Of a stretch of DNA of 64,000 nucleotides, positions 40,261 to 49,452 are shown piece by piece. A program made the translations under genes and the position numbers. The notes under the pieces are model-generated. The model was not told where the DNA came from. It saw nothing but the letters and a program-made list of their open reading frames with translations, and searched no databases. Numbering within the stretch: position 1 is the first letter of the stretch; every line of letters starts with the position of its first letter. The stretch comes from Actinosynnema pretiosum (lineage in GTDB: Bacteria; Actinomycetota; Actinomycetes; Mycobacteriales; Pseudonocardiaceae). Location of the stretch: contig NZ_JAMTCF010000001.1 in assembly GCF_024171695.1 (NCBI RefSeq), positions 177,061 through 241,060 on the forward strand, given 5' to 3'.

Positions 40261-41660
40261 CCGGCCCCGGCGGGCGGATCGACCGGCCGCTGCTGCGGAC
40301 GGCGTTCGTGCTGGTGCTGGGCACGTTCATGGCCACCCTGGACGCGACGATCGTCGCGGTCGGCGTGGACCGGCTGGCCGAGGACTTCGGCGCGGGCGTG
40401 ACGCAGGTGCAGTGGGTGACCACCGCGTACCTGCTGGCGGTGGTCGCCTCGGTGCCCGCGTCCGGGTGGCTGGCCGACCGGTTCGGCGGGCGGCGGGTGT
40501 GGCTCGGCGCGCTCGGGGTGTTCCTGCTCGGGTCGGCGCTGTGCGCGGTGGCCTGGTCGCTGCCGTCGCTGGTGGTGTTCCGGGTGGTGCAGGGCGTCGG
40601 CGGCGGGCTGCTGCCGCCCACCGGACAGGCGCTGCTGGCGCGGGTGGCCGGGCCGGGCCGGATCGGGCGGTTGATCAGCATCGTCGGCGTGGTGCCGCTG
40701 CTGTCCCCCGTGCTGGGGCCGCTGGCGGGCGGGACGCTGCTGGCGGTCGCGGACTGGCCGTGGCTGTTCCTGGTGAACCTGCCGATCGGCGCGGTGGCGG
40801 CGGTGCTGGCGGTGCGGCACGTGCCGTCCGCGCCGCCCTCCGCCGCGCGGGCCCGGTTCGACCTGGTGGGCGCGCTGCTGCTGGCGCCGGGGCTGGCGCT
40901 GCTGGTGCTCGGCCTGACCGGTGACGGCGGCCCGACGGTGTCGGCGGCCGGGATCGGGCTGGGGGTGCTGGCGCTGGTGGCGTTCACCTGGCACGGCCTG
41001 CGGGCGCGGGACGTGCCGCCGCTGGTGGACCCGAGGTTGTTCACCCGGCCGCCGTTCGGGGTCGCGGCGCTGGCGCTGCTGCTGCTGGGCGCGTCGGTGT
41101 TCGGCACGATGTTCCTGCTGCCGCTCTACCTGCAGAGCGGCGGCGGGCTCACCCCGTGGCAGACCGGTCTTCTCCTTGCCCCGCAGGGGATCGGGGCCGC
41201 CGCCGGGTCGGTGCTGGTGAACCGGCTGGTGGACCGGACCGCGCCGCGCTCGCTGGTGCTGTGCGGGATCGGCCTGGTCGCGCTCGGCACGGTCCCGTTC
41301 ACGCAGCTGCACCACGCGCCGCCGGACGCGCTGGTCGCGGGCGCGCTGCTGGTGCGCGGGGTCGGCGCGGCGCTGGTGAGCGCGCCGGTGCTGGCCACAG
41401 TGTACCGGAGCCTGCCGCCCGGCGGGCTGCCCAGGGCGGCGGGCGCGCTGAACCTGCTCAACACCGTCGGCGGCTCGCTCGGCACCGCGCTGCTCGCGGT
41501 GCTGCTGGGCGGGCGGCTGGCGGAGCGCGGCGCCGACGTGGCCGCCGCGTACGCCGACACCTTCTGGTGGGTGCTCGCCCTGGTGCTCGTCGCGGCGGCC
41601 GGGGCGACCCGGCTGCCCGCCTCCCCTCCCGTCTCCCCGAAGGACGCCAAGGATGACTGA
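40257..41660 (+). CDS. MFS exporter (DHA2/EmrB-QacA type), probable siderophore exporter
   Basis: A 467-residue major facilitator with about 14 membrane helices. Motifs: [24 protein letters not shown], the loop [13 protein letters not shown] (motif A) and [21 protein letters not shown] (motif C region typical of antiporters). GTG start overlaps the NRPS stop as GTGA. Its position at the end of the assembly operon points to export of the iron-free siderophore, driven by the proton gradient. That substrate is inferred from context only. Confidence 0.92.
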   Translation: MTGPGGRIDRPLLRTAFVLVLGTFMATLDATIVAVGVDRLAEDFGAGVTQVQWVTTAYLLAVVASVPASGWLADRFGGRRVWLGALGVFLLGSALCAVAWSLPSLVVFRVVQGVGGGLLPPTGQALLARVAGPGRIGRLISIVGVVPLLSPVLGPLAGGTLLAVADWPWLFLVNLPIGAVAAVLAVRHVPSAPPSAARARFDLVGALLLAPGLALLVLGLTGDGGPTVSAAGIGLGVLALVAFTWHGLRARDVPPLVDPRLFTRPPFGVAALALLLLGASVFGTMFLLPLYLQSGGGLTPWQTGLLLAPQGIGAAAGSVLVNRLVDRTAPRSLVLCGIGLVALGTVPFTQLHHAPPDALVAGALLVRGVGAALVSAPVLATVYRSLPPGGLPRAAGALNLLNTVGGSLGTALLAVLLGGRLAERGADVAAAYADTFWWVLALVLVAAAGATRLPASPPVSPKDAKDD

Positions 41661-42696
41661 GACGCTGACCGATGACGCCCTGACGACCGCGTTCGCCGCG
41701 CTGGAGCCGCCCGCGCCGTCGGACCTGATCACCGCGCTGCCCGCGCCCGCCTCCGTCCCCGGTCACCGGGCCGCGATCGCGGACGTGCTGGACGGCCGGG
41801 ATCCCAGGCTGCTGGCCGTGGTGGGCCCGTGCTCGGTGCACGACACCGACGCCGCGCTGGAGTACGCGGCGCTGCTCGCCGAGGCCGCCGCCCGGTTCGA
41901 GGACGACCTGCTGGTGGTGCTGCGCGGGTACCTGGAGAAGCCGCGCACGGTGTCCGGCTGGACCGGGCTGCTGCCCGACCCCGGCATGGACGGCGGCGGG
42001 GACGTGGCGCGCGGGGTGCGGGTCGGGCGCGAGTTCCTGGTCGCCGCCGCGCGGGTGCTGCCGGTGGCGTACGAGTTCGTGGACCCCATGCTCGCGCCGT
42101 ACGTGGCCGACGTGGTGTCGTGGGGCGCGGTGGGGGCGCGCACGGTCGCCAGCCAGCCGCACCGGCACCTGGCGTCGGCGCTGGGGATGCCGGTGGGGAT
42201 GAAGAACTGCGTGTCCGGGGCGCTGGACACGGCGGTGGCGGCGGTGCGGGCGGCCGGGTTGTCGCACGTGTTCCCCGGCGTCGGGGTGGACGGGCGGCTG
42301 TCGGTGCTGCGCGGGAGCGGGAACCCGGACGCGCACCTGGTGCTGCGGGGCGGGACGTCGCCGAACTACGACGCGACGTCGGTGGCCACGGCGCTGGAGG
42401 CGCTGCGGGGGGCGGGGCTGCCGGAGCGGGTGGTGGTGGACGCCTCGCACGGCAACAGCGGGAAGGACCACGACCGGCAGCCCGCGGTGGTGGCGGACCT
42501 GGCCGGGCAGGTCGGGGACGGGAACCGGGCGCTGGTCGGGGTGATGCTGGAGTCGTACCTGGCGGACGGGGCGCAGGCGCTCGTGCCGGGCGGCGCGGTG
42601 CGGCGGGACGTGAGCGTGACGGACGGGTGCCTGTCGTGGCCCCGGACGGCGGCGCTGCTGGAGGAGCTGGCGGTGGCGGCCCGGCGGAGGCGGTGA
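41653..42696 (+). CDS. 3-deoxy-D-arabino-heptulosonate 7-phosphate synthase (class I)
   Basis: A 347-residue class I alpha (AroF/AroG-like) DAHP synthase, joining phosphoenolpyruvate and erythrose 4-phosphate at the shikimate entry. Motifs: LLAVVGPCSVHD, VVLRGYLEKPRTVSGW, SWGAVGARTVASQPHR, GMKNCVSGALD, LRGGTSPNY and VVVDASHGNSGKDH. Actinomycete primary metabolism commonly uses the class II enzyme, so this copy is probably dedicated to chorismate supply for DHB. It begins at an ATG eight bases inside the MFS gene. A terminator follows. Confidence 0.95.
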   Translation: MTETLTDDALTTAFAALEPPAPSDLITALPAPASVPGHRAAIADVLDGRDPRLLAVVGPCSVHDTDAALEYAALLAEAAARFEDDLLVVLRGYLEKPRTVSGWTGLLPDPGMDGGGDVARGVRVGREFLVAAARVLPVAYEFVDPMLAPYVADVVSWGAVGARTVASQPHRHLASALGMPVGMKNCVSGALDTAVAAVRAAGLSHVFPGVGVDGRLSVLRGSGNPDAHLVLRGGTSPNYDATSVATALEALRGAGLPERVVVDASHGNSGKDHDRQPAVVADLAGQVGDGNRALVGVMLESYLADGAQALVPGGAVRRDVSVTDGCLSWPRTAALLEELAVAARRRR

Positions 42697-42757
42697 GGCT
42701 GCGGAGGCGGTGAGGCGGCGGGGTCGCCCCCGAGCGGTCGGGCGGCCCCGGAACCGA

Positions 42758-42795
42758 GGCCACCCGTGCGACCCGACCAGGTCGCGCGGGTGGCC
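42758..42795 (+). terminator. Strong terminator closing the siderophore operon
   Basis: A 16-bp stem with one G-T pair (left arm 42758-42773, right arm 42780-42795, arm start GGCCACCCG) and a 6-base loop, 60 bases after the DAHP synthase stop. Confidence 0.85.
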
Positions 42796-43355
42796 TTCGC
42801 GCTGTTCGCGGTGGGTTCGCCCCGGTGGTCGGGTGCGGCGGTCGGGTGCGGGCGCGCGAACCGGGAGCGCTCCCATGAAGAACTCGAAGTTATACCATCT
42901 TACTTCCGCTATCCGACTCCGGGGTCGCCCCGACGCTTCCGTCAATCCGTCAACAGCGTGGAGAAACCAAAAACCCCGATGCGACGGCCACCGCACCCCG
43001 AACTCCCCGGTCTTCGGAATGGCGAAACAACGCGCCCGGAACGCCGCCCACCCCGGTGACACCCCCGTCCACCTGCGGACGAGCAGGTCAGCGGCGTGCT
43101 CCCCCGCAGCTCAAAGCCCCCCGAGGACGCGCGCCGAACGAAAAGCGTAAATGTTCCCGAAACCAAAACGTCGTTATCCCGCAACCCGCGCACTATCCGC
43201 CCAGAGGAATAGCATATCTGGACACATCCGCTTACCCGCCGTTAGGGTCGGCCGCGAATACCGCTATTCGATCGCCCGGTGGGACGGGCGGGAACCGGTC
43301 CGCCGGTTCACCCCGCTCCGCCACCGGGGGCGGGGCCCCTGAGGAAGGCGGCGCA
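42796..43355. other. Comparatively AT-rich spacer upstream of the LAL regulator
   Basis: About 560 bp without a convincing gene. The part from about 42880 to 43270 is clearly lower in GC than its surroundings, with A-runs such as GAGAAACCAAAAACC and CGAAACCAAAACG. It probably holds the promoter of the large regulator gene and could be a target for a nucleoid silencer such as Lsr2; no defined operator was found. Confidence 0.45.
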
Positions 43356-46130
43356 GTGATCGAGCGGGACCAGGAGCTGGGACTGCTGCGCGCGCTGCTC
43401 TCGGACGCGGTCGACGGGCGCGGTGGGGCCGCCGCCGTCACCGGGCCGGTGGCCACCGGGAAGAGCGAGCTGCTGGGCGCGTTCGCCGAGCACGCCGCCG
43501 CCTCGGGCGCGGTCGTGCTCACCTCGGTGTCCGCGCGCGGCGAGGGCGCCGTGCCGTTCGCCGCGATCGGGCAGGCGGTCCAGGGGCCCTCGGTCGACTC
43601 GCCCCGGTTCCGGGAGGTGCTGCGGCTGCTCGACGGGGCCGGGTGGGCGGACGCGGACGCGGCGGGCGGCGGGGAGCCGTCCGCGCGGGTGGGGCAGCTG
43701 ATCGCCGGGACGCTGTGGCGCGCGGTGCTGGAGGTCTGCGCGCGCCGACCGCTCGTGCTGATCGCCGACGACGCCGACCTGGCCGACGAGCACTCGTTGC
43801 GCTGCCTGTCGTTCCTGGCCCGGCGGGCGCGCGGGGCGCGGGTCGTCGTGGTGCTGGGCGCGCAGACCGGGACCCGGCGCGCCAACCCGTTCCTGCTCGG
43901 CGAGGTGCACCGGCAGCCGCTGTGGCTCCAGGTCCGGCTCGCGCCGCTGTCCCCCGGCGCGGTGGCGGAGGCGGTGGCGCGGCGGTTCGGGCCGTCGGCG
44001 GTCGGGGCGGGCGCGGAGTGGCACGCGGTGAGCGGCGGGAACCCGCTGCTGCTCAAGGCGCTGCTGGAGGACGGGGCGACGCGGGACGGGGCGCGGCCCG
44101 CGCCGGGCGCGGCGTTCGCCGAGGCGGTGGGGGCGGTGCTGCACCGGTGCGACCCGGAGTTCGCGGACGTGGCGGTGGCGTCCGCCGTGCTCGACCGGTC
44201 CGCCGAGCACGGGCAGGTGGCCGACCTGCTGGGCGTGCCGCCGGAATCGGCGCTGGCCAGGACCAGGGCGCTGGACGCGGCCGGGGTGACGGCGGGCGGG
44301 CGGTTGCCGCACGTCGCCGCGCGCGCGGCGGTGCTCGCCCCGCTCCCGCCCGAGGAGCGGGCCGCGCTGCACCTGCGGGCGGCCCGGCGGCTGTACTACG
44401 GCGGCGCGGCCCCCGGCCCGGTGGCCGACCTGCTGCTGGCGGGCGGGGACGCGCTGCCGGAGTGGAGCGGGTCGCTGCTGCTGGAGGCCGGGACCGCCGC
44501 GCTGCGCGAGGACCGGGTCGGGCGGGCGGCGGAGTACCTGGAGCTGGGGGCGCGGGTGGCCACCGGGGCGCGGGAGCGGGTCGCGGCGCTGAACCTGCTG
44601 GTCACGGCGCACCTGCGCGGGGGTGGGGCGGGGTGCGCGCGGCACGTGGACCGGTTGCTGGAGGCCACGGCGGAGGGCGGGTTCCCCGGACCGCTGGCCC
44701 CGGTGGTGTGCCACCTGGTGCGGGCGGGCCGGTTGGACGACGCGGCCACGCTGCTCGGCAGGCTCGCGCCGCCGGGCGGTCGGGCGCCGCTGCGGTTGCG
44801 GGTGGAGCTGCCGTTCCTGCGGACCTGGCTGGCCTACCACGCGCCAGGGCTGCCCGCGCGCGGCCCGGAGCTGCTGGACGACGGCGACGCGGAGCACCTG
44901 CTGCGCGAGGCCGGGATGTCGCCGCAGGCGCAGGCGGTGCGGGTGCTGGAGATCGCGCTGGCGGGCGGGGACCCGGAGGAGGCGGTCGAGCACGCGGAGC
45001 ACGTGCTGCACGGGTGCGCGCTGACCGACCGGACCGCCGAGGTGCTGTTCAGCGTGCTGACCGCGCTGGTGGACCTGGACCGGTGGCGGGAGGCGCTGCC
45101 GTGGTGCGAGGCGCTGCTGGCCGAGGCGAGGGCTCGGGACGCGGGGGCGTGGACGGCGGTGCTGCTGGGGGTGCGGGCCGACATCGCGCTGCGGGCCTGC
45201 GAGTACGGGGCCGCGATCGAGCACGCGCGGCGGGCGCTGGCGGGGGTGCGCGCCGAGTCGTGGGGCGCGCTGGCGGGGCGACCGCTGGCGACGCTGCTGC
45301 ACGCGGGCACCGTGTCCGGGCGGGAGGGCGGCGGCGTCGAGCTGCCCCGGCGGCAGGTGCCGGAGGTGGTGTTCCGGACCACGGCCGGGCTGCGGTACTG
45401 GCTGGCCGAGGGGTGGCACGACCTGGCGGCGGGCCGGTTGCACGCCGCCGCCACCGCGTTCCGGGCGTGCGGGGAGCTGGCGGTGGCGTGGGGGGTGGAC
45501 GCGGTGGGGCTGCTGCCGTGGCGGACCGGGGTGGCGCAGGTGCTGCTGCGGCGGGGGAAGGTGGGGCAGGCGCGGGCGGTGCTGGAGGAGCAGCTCGCGC
45601 GGGCGCACCGGGGGAACGGGCGGGTGCGCGGGGTGACGCTGCGGCTGCTGGCGCAGACGGCGGAACCCGCGGCGCGGCCCCGGTTGCTGCGGGAGGCGGT
45701 GGAGGTGCTGGAGCGGTGCGGGGCGGTGGTGGAGCAGGCGCACGCGCTGGCCGACCTCGGGCAGGCGCTGAACCGGCTGGGGGACTTCGACCGGGGGCGG
45801 TCGGCGGTGCGGCGGGCGTGGTCGCTGGCGGAGCGGTGCGGGGTGGGGGCGCCCGGCGAGCGCGGCCGGGCCGGACGGTCGGAGCTGGTGGCGCGGCGGG
45901 CGGTGGAGACGCGGGTGCTCAGCGAGGCGGAGCGGCGGGTCGCGGAGCTGGCGGCGGGTGGGGACAAGAACCAGGAGATCGCGCGGAAGCTGTTCGTCAC
46001 GGTCAGCACGGTGGAGCAGCACTTGACGCGGGTGTACCGGAAGTTGCGGGTGACGCGGCGGACCGATCTGCCCAGGGCGCTGGAGCTGCTGGAGGTGGAC
46101 AGCGCGCTGAACGCGGCGGGGTCCGGGTGA
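43356..46130 (+). CDS. Large ATP-binding LuxR-family (LAL) transcriptional regulator
   Basis: A 924-residue regulator. N-terminal AAA-like ATPase with Walker A GPVATGKS (residues 30-37) and Walker B RPLVLIADDADLAD. The long middle is made of helical (TPR-like) repeats, and the C-terminal LuxR HTH has LSEAERRVAELAAGG and STVEQHLTRVYRKLRVTRRTDLP. LAL proteins often activate secondary-metabolite clusters in actinomycetes, so control of the neighbouring siderophore operon is plausible but unproven. GTG start with GAGGAAGG upstream. Transcribed alone, after the siderophore terminator. Confidence 0.93.
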   Translation: MIERDQELGLLRALLSDAVDGRGGAAAVTGPVATGKSELLGAFAEHAAASGAVVLTSVSARGEGAVPFAAIGQAVQGPSVDSPRFREVLRLLDGAGWADADAAGGGEPSARVGQLIAGTLWRAVLEVCARRPLVLIADDADLADEHSLRCLSFLARRARGARVVVVLGAQTGTRRANPFLLGEVHRQPLWLQVRLAPLSPGAVAEAVARRFGPSAVGAGAEWHAVSGGNPLLLKALLEDGATRDGARPAPGAAFAEAVGAVLHRCDPEFADVAVASAVLDRSAEHGQVADLLGVPPESALARTRALDAAGVTAGGRLPHVAARAAVLAPLPPEERAALHLRAARRLYYGGAAPGPVADLLLAGGDALPEWSGSLLLEAGTAALREDRVGRAAEYLELGARVATGARERVAALNLLVTAHLRGGGAGCARHVDRLLEATAEGGFPGPLAPVVCHLVRAGRLDDAATLLGRLAPPGGRAPLRLRVELPFLRTWLAYHAPGLPARGPELLDDGDAEHLLREAGMSPQAQAVRVLEIALAGGDPEEAVEHAEHVLHGCALTDRTAEVLFSVLTALVDLDRWREALPWCEALLAEARARDAGAWTAVLLGVRADIALRACEYGAAIEHARRALAGVRAESWGALAGRPLATLLHAGTVSGREGGGVELPRRQVPEVVFRTTAGLRYWLAEGWHDLAAGRLHAAATAFRACGELAVAWGVDAVGLLPWRTGVAQVLLRRGKVGQARAVLEEQLARAHRGNGRVRGVTLRLLAQTAEPAARPRLLREAVEVLERCGAVVEQAHALADLGQALNRLGDFDRGRSAVRRAWSLAERCGVGAPGERGRAGRSELVARRAVETRVLSEAERRVAELAAGGDKNQEIARKLFVTVSTVEQHLTRVYRKLRVTRRTDLPRALELLEVDSALNAAGSG

Positions 46131-46275
46131 GGCGCGCGGCGCGCGGGCGGGGCCGGGGTGTCCACGTCGGACTGGACTCCCCCGCGCGGGGGGTGGGGCG
46201 GCCGAACGGTTGCTTCCGCGAGCAGCAGGTGGACGCCTACCGTTCGGCCGGGGGAATCCACGGGAGGGGCAGCCG

Positions 46276-46893
46276 ATGCGCGATCGCAGCGCCCGCGCGG
46301 AGTCCGGCGGGCAGGAGGTCGGGCGGGAGGTCGGGCGGCGGGAGGCTCGGGGGCGGCCGGTCGAGGCCGGGTTGCTCGGACTCCAGCGCACGCTGGGGAA
46401 CCGGGGCGTGACCGCGCTGGTCGGCCGGGTGGGCGGGGAGGGGGACCCGTTCGCCGGGCTGCCCGCGAACGCCGTGGCGGTGCACCGGGAGCGCGGGGTG
46501 TTCATGACCGTTCCGGGCGGGGTGGGTTCCGTGGTGGGCATGGGGGACCCGGAGTTCTTCTCCACCGGGGACGGCGCTCCCAGGGGGAGCGTGGAGCTCG
46601 GCGGGGTCGCGAGCACGGCGGAGGTCGTCTGCTACGGGACCATCGGGAACAAGACCGGCGGGCCGAGGATTCCCAGCACCAGCTACCTGATCGCCTGGTA
46701 CCTGACCCGGTACGGCCACGCGCGGCTGTTCGAGGTGCGCACCGTCGCGAGCGAGGTGCTGTCCGGGCAGCTGTGGAACCTGGGGATGCGCAACGATCCC
46801 CAGGCGTTGAACGACATGGTCGGGGACCGGGTGGCGGTGCTGGCCGCCGCGACGCGGCAGTGCGCCGCGCACGGCTGGACGCTCCGGGACTGA
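46276..46893 (+). CDS. Hypothetical protein with injection-system cargo-like LxxLQRxxGNxxV motif
   Basis: A 205-residue protein starting at ATG 46276 with GGAGGGG upstream. The N-terminal 30 residues are charged (Arg/Glu-rich). Then comes AGLLGLQRTLGNRGVTALVG (residues 31-50), which resembles the conserved LLxLQRxxGNxAVxxLL segment found near the N-terminus of many actinobacterial proteins tied to extracellular contractile injection systems (often next to DUF4157). The rest is a compact globular domain with single Cys in EVVCYGTIGNK and CAAHGWTL. No injection-system structural genes are in the window. No family recognised for the C-terminal domain. Confidence 0.7.
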   Translation: MRDRSARAESGGQEVGREVGRREARGRPVEAGLLGLQRTLGNRGVTALVGRVGGEGDPFAGLPANAVAVHRERGVFMTVPGGVGSVVGMGDPEFFSTGDGAPRGSVELGGVASTAEVVCYGTIGNKTGGPRIPSTSYLIAWYLTRYGHARLFEVRTVASEVLSGQLWNLGMRNDPQALNDMVGDRVAVLAAATRQCAAHGWTLRD

Positions 46894-46942
46894 CCACCGC
46901 GCTCGGCGGCGGTCGGCCGCACCGGGGGGCGGGCGGGGCGCG

Positions 46943-47848
46943 CTAGCCGAGGTGGGCGAGCAAGGCGGTGGTGCGGGTTCGTTCGGCCGGGGCGCCGAAG
47001 GGCGCGGCCATGAACTCGGTGGCGCCCGCGTCCCGGAAGCGGGTCAGTGCGCGGGTCACGGCTTCCTCGTCGCCGACGAGGGCGACGTCCGCCGGTCCCG
47101 CCGCGCCTTCCCGGTCGAGGACGGCCCGGTACTCGGGGACCTGGCCTGCGAGCCCGAACCGGTCGGCGACGCGGGCGCGGGCGTCGTCCGGGTGGTCGGT
47201 CACGCACACCGGCAGTCCGGCGACGACCCGGGGCGCGGTTCGGCCCGCCCGTGCGGCAGCCGCCGCGAGCCGGGGGACGATGTGCTCGCCGAGGTTCCTG
47301 GGGCCGGCCATCCAGGTGATCGCGCCATCGGCGGCTTCTCCCGCGAGGTCGACCATGCGCGGTCCGAGTGCGGCGAGGAGCACGGGCGGGGCGGGCGTCG
47401 GCGGGACGGCGACGGCGCCGGCCGCGGTGATCCACTTCCCCCGGTGCTCGACCGGCTCGCCGCGCAGGAGGGGGCGGAGCGCGGTGAGGTGCTCGCGCAT
47501 CCGGTCGACGGGGTGGTCGGTGGGCAGCCCGAACGCGCCGGACACCATCATCCCGATGCCCGCGCCGATCCCGAGGGTGAGGCGCCCGCCGGTGGCGGCC
47601 TGGGCGGTGAGCGCCTGGGCGGCCAGCACCAGGGGGTGGCGCTGGGGGACGGGGACGACGGCGGTGCCGAGCTCGACGCCCGGTGCGGCGGCGCCCGCGA
47701 CCGCGATGGCGGTGAGGGCGTCCCAGCCGGTGGCCTGGCTGATCCAGGCGCGGGCGAGCCCGGCGTCGGCCGCTTCCCGCGCCTGGTCGACGAGGTCGTC
47801 GAAGGCGGTGGTTCCCCGGACGTCGCCGATCGCGGTGCTGATCTTCAC
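46943..47848 (-). CDS. LLM-class (probably F420-dependent) oxidoreductase
   Basis: A 301-residue luciferase-like monooxygenase fold protein. Motifs: KISTAIGDVRGTTAFDDLVDQAREAADAGLARAWISQ, LGTAVVPVPQRHPLVLAAQALTAQAATGGRLTLGIGAG and PPVLLAALGPRMVDLAGEAADGAITWM, all usual for F420-dependent family members in actinobacteria. Start GTG 47848 has GGAGGG upstream. Divergent from a TetR gene with a palindrome between them, so it is probably the regulated target. Substrate unknown. Confidence 0.9.
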   Translation of the reverse strand: MKISTAIGDVRGTTAFDDLVDQAREAADAGLARAWISQATGWDALTAIAVAGAAAPGVELGTAVVPVPQRHPLVLAAQALTAQAATGGRLTLGIGAGIGMMVSGAFGLPTDHPVDRMREHLTALRPLLRGEPVEHRGKWITAAGAVAVPPTPAPPVLLAALGPRMVDLAGEAADGAITWMAGPRNLGEHIVPRLAAAAARAGRTAPRVVAGLPVCVTDHPDDARARVADRFGLAGQVPEYRAVLDREGAAGPADVALVGDEEAVTRALTRFRDAGATEFMAAPFGAPAERTRTTALLAHLG

Positions 47849-47865
47849 CTGGAGCCCTCCCCGAT

Positions 47866-47889
47866 GAAACGGGGTGGGCACCCCGTTTC
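47866..47889. promoter_or_regulatory. TetR operator between divergent genes
   Basis: Perfect 11-bp arms GAAACGGGGTG (47866-47876) and CACCCCGTTTC (47879-47889) around a 2-base centre, between the LLM oxidoreductase and TetR genes. A classical placement for autoregulation and control of the divergent gene. Confidence 0.85.
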
Positions 47890-47936
47890 TGGTCGGTACG
47901 ATACGGAGGGTCCACCCCACTTGGCAAGGAGCAGCT

Positions 47937-48488
47937 GTGGCACCGAACTCGCGCTCGGACGCGCGCCGCAACCGCGACCGGCTGCTGGCAGCCGCGCACG
48001 AGGTGATCGCCGAATCGGGCCCCGGCGCGTCGCTGGAGGAGATCGCCCGCAGGGCCGGGGTCGGCTCGGCCACCCTGCACCGGCACTTCGGCGGCAGGGC
48101 GGAGCTGCTGGAGGCGGTGCTGCGCGACCGGGTGGAGGCGTTGTGCGCGCGGGCGGAGGCGCTGGCGGGCGAGCTGCCGCCGGGTGAGGCGCTGGCGGTG
48201 TGGTTGCGCGAGGTGGTGGCGCACGCGGCGACCTCGCGGGGGTTGGGGGCGGCGCTGACCGGGGGTGGTTACGAGCCGGTGTTCTCCCCGCACACGGCGG
48301 TCCGCGCGGCGGCGCTGGGGTTGCTCGCGCAGGCGCGGTTGGAGGGCTCGGTGGCGCGGGGGGTGACCGTGGACGACGTGCTGCAACTGGCGAACGGGGT
48401 GGCGCTGGCGGCGGAGTCGCAGGGTGATCCGGCGGGGCGGGCGGAGGTGCTGATGGGGTTGGCGACGAACGGGTTGCTGGCGCGGTGA
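47937..48488 (+). CDS. TetR-family repressor of the divergent LLM oxidoreductase
   Basis: A 183-residue regulator. N-terminal HTH: RDRLLAAAHEVIAESGPGASLEEIARRAGVGSATLHRHFGGRAELLEAV. The C-terminal ligand domain is Ala/Leu-rich. The GTG at 47937 has AAGGAG five bases upstream; the frame is open further back but crosses the operator. The next gene overlaps its stop by GTGA. It probably binds the 47866-47889 palindrome. Confidence 0.93.
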   Translation: MAPNSRSDARRNRDRLLAAAHEVIAESGPGASLEEIARRAGVGSATLHRHFGGRAELLEAVLRDRVEALCARAEALAGELPPGEALAVWLREVVAHAATSRGLGAALTGGGYEPVFSPHTAVRAAALGLLAQARLEGSVARGVTVDDVLQLANGVALAAESQGDPAGRAEVLMGLATNGLLAR

Positions 48489-49390
48489 GCGGGTCGGGGC
48501 GGTGGGAGACGACGGCGGAGCTGGTGCGCGCACTGGTGGCGGAGGCGCACCCGGACCTGGCCGGGGCGCCAGTGCGGCGGGTGGAGTCGGGGTGGGCGAA
48601 CCAGGTGTGGCGCCTGGGCGAGGACCTGGCCGTCCGCCTGCCGGTGCTGGAGACGTCACCGGCGTTGCCGGCCAAGGAGTTCCGCTGGTTGCCGGGGTTG
48701 GCCCCGCTCCTCCCCCTGGCGGTCCCGACGCCGCTGCGCTTCACCGGGCCTTCCGCGCGCTTCCCCAGGCCGTGGTCCGTGGTGACCTGGGTTCCGGGGA
48801 CACCGGCGGACACCGGCGAGCTGACCGCGCCGACCGAGTCCGCGACCGCCCTGGCCGCTTTCCTGCGCGCCCTGAACCGCCCGGCGCCCCCGGACGCTCC
48901 CGACAACCCGTCCCGCCGCGCTCCGCTGAGCGCCCGGTCGGGCGACTTCGCCGCGTACCTGGAGCGGGTCGGCGACGAGGTGGATCCGGTTGCCCTGCAC
49001 CGGATCTGGGCCGACGCGGTGGAGGCTCCGGAGTGGCGGGGCCCCGAGGTGTGGCTGCACGGCGACCTGCACCCGGCGAACGTGGTCACCGACGGCGGTC
49101 TGCTGACCGGCGTGGTGGACTTCGGCGAGCTGTGCGCGGGCGACCCGGCGGTGGACCTGTCGGCGGCCTGGAAGCTCTTGCCGCAGCAGGTGATCCCGGG
49201 TTTCTTGGCGCTGTGCCCGCACGGTGACGAGGCGACCGTCCGGAGGGCGCGGGGCTGGGCGCTGCTGTCCGGCTTGCTGATGGTCTCGGTGGGGCGGGCC
49301 TGGACGCGCGGCGAACCGGGCGGCCAACCGACCTGGGGCGCGGCGGGGCGCCGAACCCTGCGGCGGTTGCGGGGGCTGCCGGACCGCTGA
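48485..49390 (+). CDS. Aminoglycoside phosphotransferase-family kinase
   Basis: A 301-residue APH/choline-kinase-like protein. Motifs: VESGWANQVWRLGEDLAVRLP (nucleotide-binding strands), VWLHGDLHPANVV (catalytic loop with Asp) and GVVDFGELCAGDPAVDL (metal-binding Asp). Families with this fold phosphorylate aminoglycosides, macrolides, homoserine or choline; which one applies here is not visible. GTGA overlap with the TetR gene suggests co-expression. Confidence 0.9.
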   Translation: MSGSGRWETTAELVRALVAEAHPDLAGAPVRRVESGWANQVWRLGEDLAVRLPVLETSPALPAKEFRWLPGLAPLLPLAVPTPLRFTGPSARFPRPWSVVTWVPGTPADTGELTAPTESATALAAFLRALNRPAPPDAPDNPSRRAPLSARSGDFAAYLERVGDEVDPVALHRIWADAVEAPEWRGPEVWLHGDLHPANVVTDGGLLTGVVDFGELCAGDPAVDLSAAWKLLPQQVIPGFLALCPHGDEATVRRARGWALLSGLLMVSVGRAWTRGEPGGQPTWGAAGRRTLRRLRGLPDR

Positions 49391-49452
49391 TCGCCCTCCC
49401 CCGCCACCCCTTCCCGGCTACCGTGGTCCTCCCCCGACCCCGAGGTGCCCCG

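Noticed and set aside
19556-42696. Identification of the locus as that of a named siderophore (mirubactin, griseobactin, fuscachelin)
   Set aside because: No ornithine hydroxylase or formyltransferase gene, no thioesterase, and a C-A-T-E-C-A-T-E-C enzyme. I cannot match this layout to a named product from memory.
42942-43193. 83-residue minus-strand frame in the AT-rich spacer
   Set aside because: No ribosome site, no family resemblance and odd composition; more likely a promoter region.
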